Origin: Beta vulgaris subsp. vulgaris
Taxonomy: Eukaryota > Streptophyta > Magnoliopsida > Caryophyllales > Amaranthaceae
Assembly: GCF_026745355.1 (NCBI RefSeq)
Contig: NC_079210.1
Coordinates: 8,516,740-8,580,739, forward strand
Reading direction: 5' to 3'
Length of the DNA: 64,000 nt
A model generated the notes under the pieces. The model did not search any database. It saw only the letters and a program-made list of their open reading frames with translations, and was not told where the DNA came from. Positions 58,759-64,000 of this stretch are shown here, piece after piece (position 1 is the stretch's first letter; each line of letters begins with the position of its first letter). A program made the position numbers and the translations under genes.

Positions 58759-59170
58759 ATATGAATGATATGTATCTTGAAGTGTTTCGGCGCTTGCTGT
58801 GTCTTGCTGGTCGAGACCAACTGACTAAAATGGGGTTCAATAGGCGCGAAGAGTAGGGAGATGTAACTATGTAAGCGCCAACTTGATGCAAGTGTGTTTT
58901 CAAAGGAAAAGCTCCTAAATCTACACAAATATATTAAAAGGCGTACATGAACAAGAAACTCTGTCACGTGGCACTTTACCTATGGAGTTTTAGTTCATAC
59001 CATCGATGTACAATAAAAAAATTTAGTATATATACTAAAGTCTTAACCACTACACTAAGTTGTATTTTAGTGTTATTATCATAAAGTATTATAGTAATGA
59101 ATGATTTTTTTTCTTACCTCGGGCATAGTCCGGACCTAATAACTAGTTCTACTCCTCAAATCTCACCTCC
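58759..59170 (-). promoter_or_regulatory. Upstream region of the 12-exon gene
   Basis: It should hold the gene's 5' untranslated region and promoter. Possible ORFs at 58695-58967 overlap the start in other frames and have no recognisable motifs. No unambiguous TATA box was found. Confidence 0.35.
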
Positions 59171-59176
59171 AACAAG

Positions 59177-59303
59177 AGTTTTTTTTTTTTTGGGAAAGCA
59201 ACCCCAAAAGGCCAAAAGGAACTAGTTTAATAAATCAATCGAAGCAAGATTAACAATGTTCTCCAGAAAATCTTCCCCCCCAACTACGATCACCGATTTT
59301 TGA
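59177..59303 (-). pseudogene. 5'-truncated LINE 3' end with poly(A)
   Basis: On the minus strand a short coding remnant reads FLENIVNLASIDLLN before a stop. It is followed by CTTTTGGCCTTTTGGGGTTG and a run of A residues (the T run at about 59179-59191 on the plus strand). This is the typical layout of a truncated non-LTR element end. The segment is short, so certainty is moderate. Confidence 0.55.
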
Positions 59304-59327
59304 AAAATAAAAATGACAAATACATGA

Positions 59328-60036
59328 TGTTGGAACATTTATAGTGTAATGGGTTTACAAGCTCATATGATCCTATACTAGAAAAGGAGGAGGCCAAGTA
59401 TGTTAAGATTAGAGTACGCAAAATCACGTGGAAAATCAAGCAAAACAGAAGGTCAGTCGCGGGTCGCGACCTGGGGGCCGTCACGGTTCCCTACCAATCG
59501 CGATCTGTATCACGAGTCGCGACAAGGGTTCTGTTTTGGGACGTGAAAAGGTGCGTGAACGGTTTATAATCGTTGTATTGTGTACGTTATCCTCTTAACG
59601 ACTATTGGGACTCTTAATATGAGGATTAAAGGTTCTTAATCAGTGGATTAAAAGAAGGTTATGACAATAACAACTCTAATCTATGAAAGGTCAATTTATA
59701 TACGAATTTTGTTATTCTTATGAGGGTGGGAAAAAAAAGAAAATCAGTTTTGATATTATTAACTTCTTGCTTTGCTTAAGAGAAACTTTGCTAATTTCTC
59801 TTGAGTGTTCTTCACAAACTCTAAACACAAAGTTCTTGTTGATTCACATAAAAGATCATCTTGTGAATTGTTCTCTCCATTGTATCTCATTAGTTGTTTC
59901 GTGTTAACCCAGTGATCCTAGAGGGGCGAAATTAAACTAATAGGAAAGCGTAGTTTCTGTGCCTTGGAGTGGTATATCCGGTACCTTGTTGATCACATTT
60001 AACAATCTATTAGTTTAATTTTCTTTCTTTTTGGAT
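59328..60036 (+). repeat. 5' LTR and leader of the right-hand copia element
   Basis: It begins TGTTGGAACATTTATAG, a usual copia LTR start, and precedes gag. I found no clear CA end or tRNA-Met primer-binding site, so LTR and leader are not separated here. The region contains a CpG-rich palindrome module (59456-59523). Confidence 0.55.
59456..59523. repeat. CpG-rich palindromic module, second occurrence
   Basis: GTCGCGGGTCGCGAC (59456-59470) differs at one base from 526-540. ATCACGAGTCGCGAC (59509-59523) resembles 506-520. Both are followed by a GGGTT..TTTTG phrase, as at 541-550. Confidence 0.8.
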
Positions 60037-60861
60037 ATGGCTCAATCACTCAAGGACATGACTATGAACTTCCAAAAGTTAGACAAGTTCGAGGGGGTGG
60101 GATATCGAAGATGGCAAAAGAAGATGCACTTCTTGTTGACAACTTTGAATGTGGTGTATGTTCTTTTAAAACCCATGCCACCATTCCCGAAAGATGGAGA
60201 GGAAGAGTCCGTGGAGACTACAAGAAAGAGAATAAAGTGGGAGAATGATGACTACATTTGCCGGGGTCACATTCTCAACTCTCTCACCGACCCTTTGTTC
60301 GATCTTTACCAAAATGTGGAGAGTGCAAAGGAACTTTGGGATGCTTTTGAGGCCAAGTATATTTCGGAAGATGCTTCAAGTAAGAAATTTCTTGTTAGTA
60401 ATTTTAATTCATTTAAAATGACTAATGATCGGCCTATTATAGAGCAATTTCAAGAAGTTCATCATATTTTGAACCAAATAAGATCACATGGTATGGTGAT
60501 GGATGAGGTGATTGCGGTTGCCTCAATCATCAATAAATTACCACACTCTTGGAAAGATACTAAGCATTCCTTGAAACATAGGAAGGAAGATATGTCCATG
60601 GAGCAATTAGGAACTCATCTTCGTATTAAAGAGGATATCCGGGATCAAGATGTGGTAAATGATACTACTTCTAGTATTCCTAAGTCTACCGTGAATATGG
60701 TAGAGATTGGTGGGTCTAGTAAGACCAAGAAATCCAACAATAACAACTCTAAAACCAATTTTGCAAACAAGAAGAGGAAGACCCTCACTTGTTGGGTATG
60801 CAATGGTCCTCATCTCAAGAGGGATTGTCCTTCTAAGAACAGAAGAAGAAGCAAAGAATGA
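60037..60861 (+). CDS. gag of the right-hand copia element
   Basis: The frame is 274 codons from ATG 60037 (MAQSLKDMTMNFQKLDKFEG); a TTG six bases upstream is less likely as a start. The Gag domain includes FRRW-type YRRWQKKMHFLLTTLNVVY, SAKELWDAFEAKY and EVHHILNQIRSHGM. Near the C-terminus a zinc knuckle, CWVCNGPHLKRDC, is one residue shorter between the second C and H than the standard C-X2-C-X4-H-X4-C. The protein then ends at SKNRRRSKE with TGA, where related elements read on into protease, so the polyprotein link is lost. Confidence 0.85.
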   Translation: MAQSLKDMTMNFQKLDKFEGVGYRRWQKKMHFLLTTLNVVYVLLKPMPPFPKDGEEESVETTRKRIKWENDDYICRGHILNSLTDPLFDLYQNVESAKELWDAFEAKYISEDASSKKFLVSNFNSFKMTNDRPIIEQFQEVHHILNQIRSHGMVMDEVIAVASIINKLPHSWKDTKHSLKHRKEDMSMEQLGTHLRIKEDIRDQDVVNDTTSSIPKSTVNMVEIGGSSKTKKSNNNNSKTNFANKKRKTLTCWVCNGPHLKRDCPSKNRRRSKE

Positions 60862-60971
60862 ACAACCTAGTGTTGTTTAAAACTAAGGTAAAGTTGCACA
60901 TGAAATTAATTGAAGAAATGAATTTTGTGGCTATGATTTCTGAAATTATGTTTGTGCAGGTTGATGATTCT

Positions 60972-63950
60972 TAGTGGATAGATTTGGGAGCCTCTAGACA
61001 TGTGTGTAATAATAAGCACTTCTTTAAGTCTTTGAAAGATTTGGATGATGGTCCTATCTTGTATATTAAAAATGATTCTACGGTAAAGGCTAAAGGCATA
61101 GGCCAAGTAGAATTGTTATTAACCTCGGGAAAGACTTTAACTCTCCGGGATGTTGTTTATGTACCGAAAGTTAGGAAGAATCTTGTGTCGGGAGGTCTTT
61201 TGAATAAGTTTGGTTTTAAAGTTGTATTTGCTGAGTCGGATAAGTTATTTTCAAGGGTTGTATTTATGTTGGACAAGGTTTTTTGTAATGGATGTTTAAA
61301 TTTAGTATTAATAATAAATTGATACTAGTTTTATTTACATGCTTGATGTTTCTTCTCTATGGCACAATCGATTATGTCATGTGAACTATCATAGATTATA
61401 TGACATGTCTATGTTGGGTTTAATACCTCCTTTCGATTTAAAGTTAGAGAAGTGTAAGACTTGCATGCTAAATAAGATTATAAAGAATCCTTATCCAAGT
61501 GTGACTAGACAAACGGTATTGCTAGAATTGGTGCATAGTGACTTGTGTGACTTTCATAGTTCACCTTCTTTGGGAAATAAAAATATTTGTAAGTTCTATT
61601 GATGATTTTTCAAGGTTTTGTTACATATATTTATTATTTATTTACTAAAGATGAAGCACTAGAAAAGTTTAAGATCTTTAAGACCGAAGTGGAACTTCAA
61701 CTTAATGAAAAAGTTAAAAGACTTCGGACAGATAGGGTGGTGAATACTATAATCCTAGCTATTTTAGTTCCATTGGTGTAATTCATGAAACTACCACCCC
61801 TTACTCACCTCAAAGTAATGGTATAGCGGAAAGGAAAAATAGGGTTTTAAAAGAAATGGTTAACATGCTTTCTAATTCGGGTCTTAATGACGGTTTTTGG
61901 GGTGATGCAATTTTAACTGCATGTTATATTTTAAATCGAGTTCCTAATAAAAGGAATAAGACTACCCCTTATGAACTTTGGTGTAATAAAAAGCCTAATC
62001 TCAATTACCTTAAGGTATGGGGTTGTAGGGCAATTGTCAAATTGACGGAACCTAAAAGGAAAATTTAGGTGAAAAGGGAATTGATTGCATCTTTATAGGC
62101 TATGCGGTACATAGCAAAGCCTATAGGTTTTATGTCATTGAGCCAAATGACTTTGTCTCTATCCATCCTGATAGAGTCAAGGGATGCAATATTTGATGAG
62201 ACTGGATTCTCATCGATTCCAAGACCAAAGGACATGATACCTAGTACTAGTTCCAATGTTGTGGATGACATTAATAATGATCATGATACTACAACACCGG
62301 AAATTAGGAAAAGTAAAAGAATTAGAAAAGAGAAATCTTTTGGACCGGATTTTCAACTATATTTAGTTGAAGGGTCAAGGGAGTCAATTTCGACTCAAAT
62401 TTCATATTGTTACAATATGGAGGAGGATCCTAGGCCTTTGATGAGGCTATGAAGTCTCATGATTCTGCTTTCTGGAAAGAGGCAGTGAATGATGAAATGG
62501 ATTCTATAATGGAATCACTTGGATTTTAGCTAATTTACCTCCCGGTTGCAAACCCCTAGGTTGTAAATGGATTTTTGTAAGGAAAAAGAAAATCGATGGA
62601 ACCATACTAAAACATAAGGCCCGGTTAGTGGTCCAAGGTTTTAGGCAAAGATATGGTATCGATTACTTTGATACTTATGCTCCCGTAGCTAGAATAGCTA
62701 CTATTAGACTATTGATAGCATTAGCTGCGATTCATGGTCTAGTAATTCACCAAATGGATGTAAAAACTGCTTTTCTTAATGGTGAATTAGGAGGAAGTGT
62801 ACATGAATCAACCTGAAGGGTTTGTGGTAAAGGTCAAGAAACTAAAGTTTGCAAATTAGTTAGATCTTTGTATGGTCTTAAACAAGCACCTAAGCAATGG
62901 CATCAAAAATTTGATGAAGTTGTGTTTCTAGTGGGTTCAAAATAAATCAGTCCGATAAGTGTGTATATAGCAAATTTGATAATAACGGTAAAGGAGTTAT
63001 AATTTGCTTATATGTTGATGATATGCTTATTTTTGGGACTGATTTGGAACAAGTGGAAAAGACCAAAGTCTTTTTCTCTCTAGCTTCTCCATGAAAGATT
63101 TGGGTGAAGCGGATGTTATTCTAGGTATTAGAATAATAAGAGGGAAAGGGTCGTTTTCTTTATCACAATCTCATTATATTGAGAAAGTGGTCAAGAGGTA
63201 TAATGAGTCAAATTCGACTCATTTTGCTACTCCTATGGATCCTAGTATTCACTTGGTTCCGAGTAGTGGTACTCCAATTTCACAATTGGAGTATGCAAGC
63301 TTAATTGGAAGCTTGATGTATGCTATGACTAGCACTCGGCCGGATATAGCTTTGCTATTGGCAAGCTCAGTAGGTATACTAGTAATCCTAGTATGTTGCA
63401 TTGGCAAGCATTGAGAAGAGTGTTAAGGTACTTGAATAAGACCTTGGATTATGTCATAACATACAAAGAGAACCTTCTATCTTAGAAGGTTACTCGGATG
63501 CTAGTTGGATTTCGAATAAGGAAGATTATTCATCCACTAGTGGTTGGGTGTTTCTTCTTGGAGGAGGTGCCATTTCATGGGCATCCAAGAAGCAAACATG
63601 TATAACGGATTCCACTATGGCATCGGAATTCATTGCTTTGGCTTCTTGTTGCCAAGAAGCGGAATGGCTAAGGAATGTGTTGAGTGAGGTGGACTTATGG
63701 GTAAACCATGTCACCTCTTGCTATCCATTGTGATAGTGCATCAACCATAGCTAAAGATATAGTGAAGTCTACAATGGCAAGTCAAGGCACATTGGAGTTA
63801 GACATAGCTATGTGCGGGAAATGATAAGGAATAGTTGTATAACTATTAATTTTGTTCGGTCTAGTTTGAACTTGGCGGATACGTTTACAAAACCGTTGTC
63901 AAGGGAACTAGTGAACAAAATGAACAAAGGGATGGGTCTTAAGCCTATTG
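60972..63950 (+). pseudogene. pol of the right-hand copia element, heavily broken
   Basis: The order is protease, GAG-pre-integrase, integrase, RT and RNase H. At the protease a TAG (60972-60974) precedes WIDLGASRHVC, so the catalytic DSG is DLG. Next come WHNRLCHVNYHRL (61366), HSDLCDF, TPYSPQSNGIAERKNR (61795-61840), LNRVPNKRNKTTPYELW, LVVQGFRQRYGIDYFDTYAPVAR (62624), MDVKTAFLNGEL, YVDD (63010-63021), YSDASWISNKEDYSSTSGW (63495) and an ADTFTKPLSRE-like end near 63878. At least six frameshifts or stops interrupt it. The element's 3' LTR lies beyond the window. Confidence 0.9.
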
Positions 63951-64000
63951 ATCAACCTATGGTGAAGGAAAACTATTTATGTCTAATACACGTTAGATCT

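Overview
This window is intergenic DNA from a plant nuclear genome, probably a eudicot, although the species cannot be named from sequence alone. It is AT-rich, packed with Ty1/copia and Ty3/gypsy LTR retrotransposons, and carries plant-type CACTA, hAT and Stowaway elements. Its only clear host gene has introns with GT/AG borders. There are no operons, ribosome binding sites, CRISPR arrays or recognisable tRNA/rRNA genes.

Positions 1-44294 form one nested retrotransposon cluster. The outermost element is an old Ty1/copia element on the plus strand. The last 67 bases of its 5' LTR open the window and its 3' LTR is 43585-44294. It sits in a LINE whose RNase H tail continues at 44295. Two insertions interrupt it. 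The first lies between protease and the integrase C-terminus: a Ty3-type LTR relic (2957-3557 and 19204-about 21310). That relic was itself split by a minus-strand, chromodomain-bearing Tekay-like Ty3 element (3558-19203, TSD TCGTC). The Tekay-like element holds a non-autonomous CACTA transposon in its RT gene (8291-10101, TSD AAG) and a small LTR element in its leader (12434-16101, TSD GATCC). The small element encodes an intact 684-residue Gag-protease protein fused in frame to an integrase tail, with no RT, RNase H or integrase core. The second insertion, in the outer element's RNase H gene, is a minus-strand SIRE/Maximus-like copia element (23179-42723 as assembled, TSD AATTT) with an extra ORF in the env-like position.

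The assembly is faulty in the middle. A 500-base run of N (30458-30957) separates two contigs whose ends are the same locus: 22047-30457 and 30958-39238 align in the same order and orientation and differ mostly by single-base indels. The true locus is probably about 8.9 kb shorter than shown, and many frameshifts in 22-42 kb may be sequencing errors.

Positions 44295-52424 hold a LINE tail, a hAT MITE with 8-bp target duplications, three Stowaway-like MITEs, a roughly 40-bp tandem repeat and decayed LTR-like DNA. Positions 58758-52425 on the minus strand are an intact 12-exon gene (490 codons). All exon phases agree. It is tentatively a plant NSE5/ASAP1-like SMC5/6 subunit. From 59328 to the window end lies another decayed plus-strand copia element, whose 3' LTR is outside the window. 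It shares an unusual CpG-rich palindromic module with the outermost copia element.
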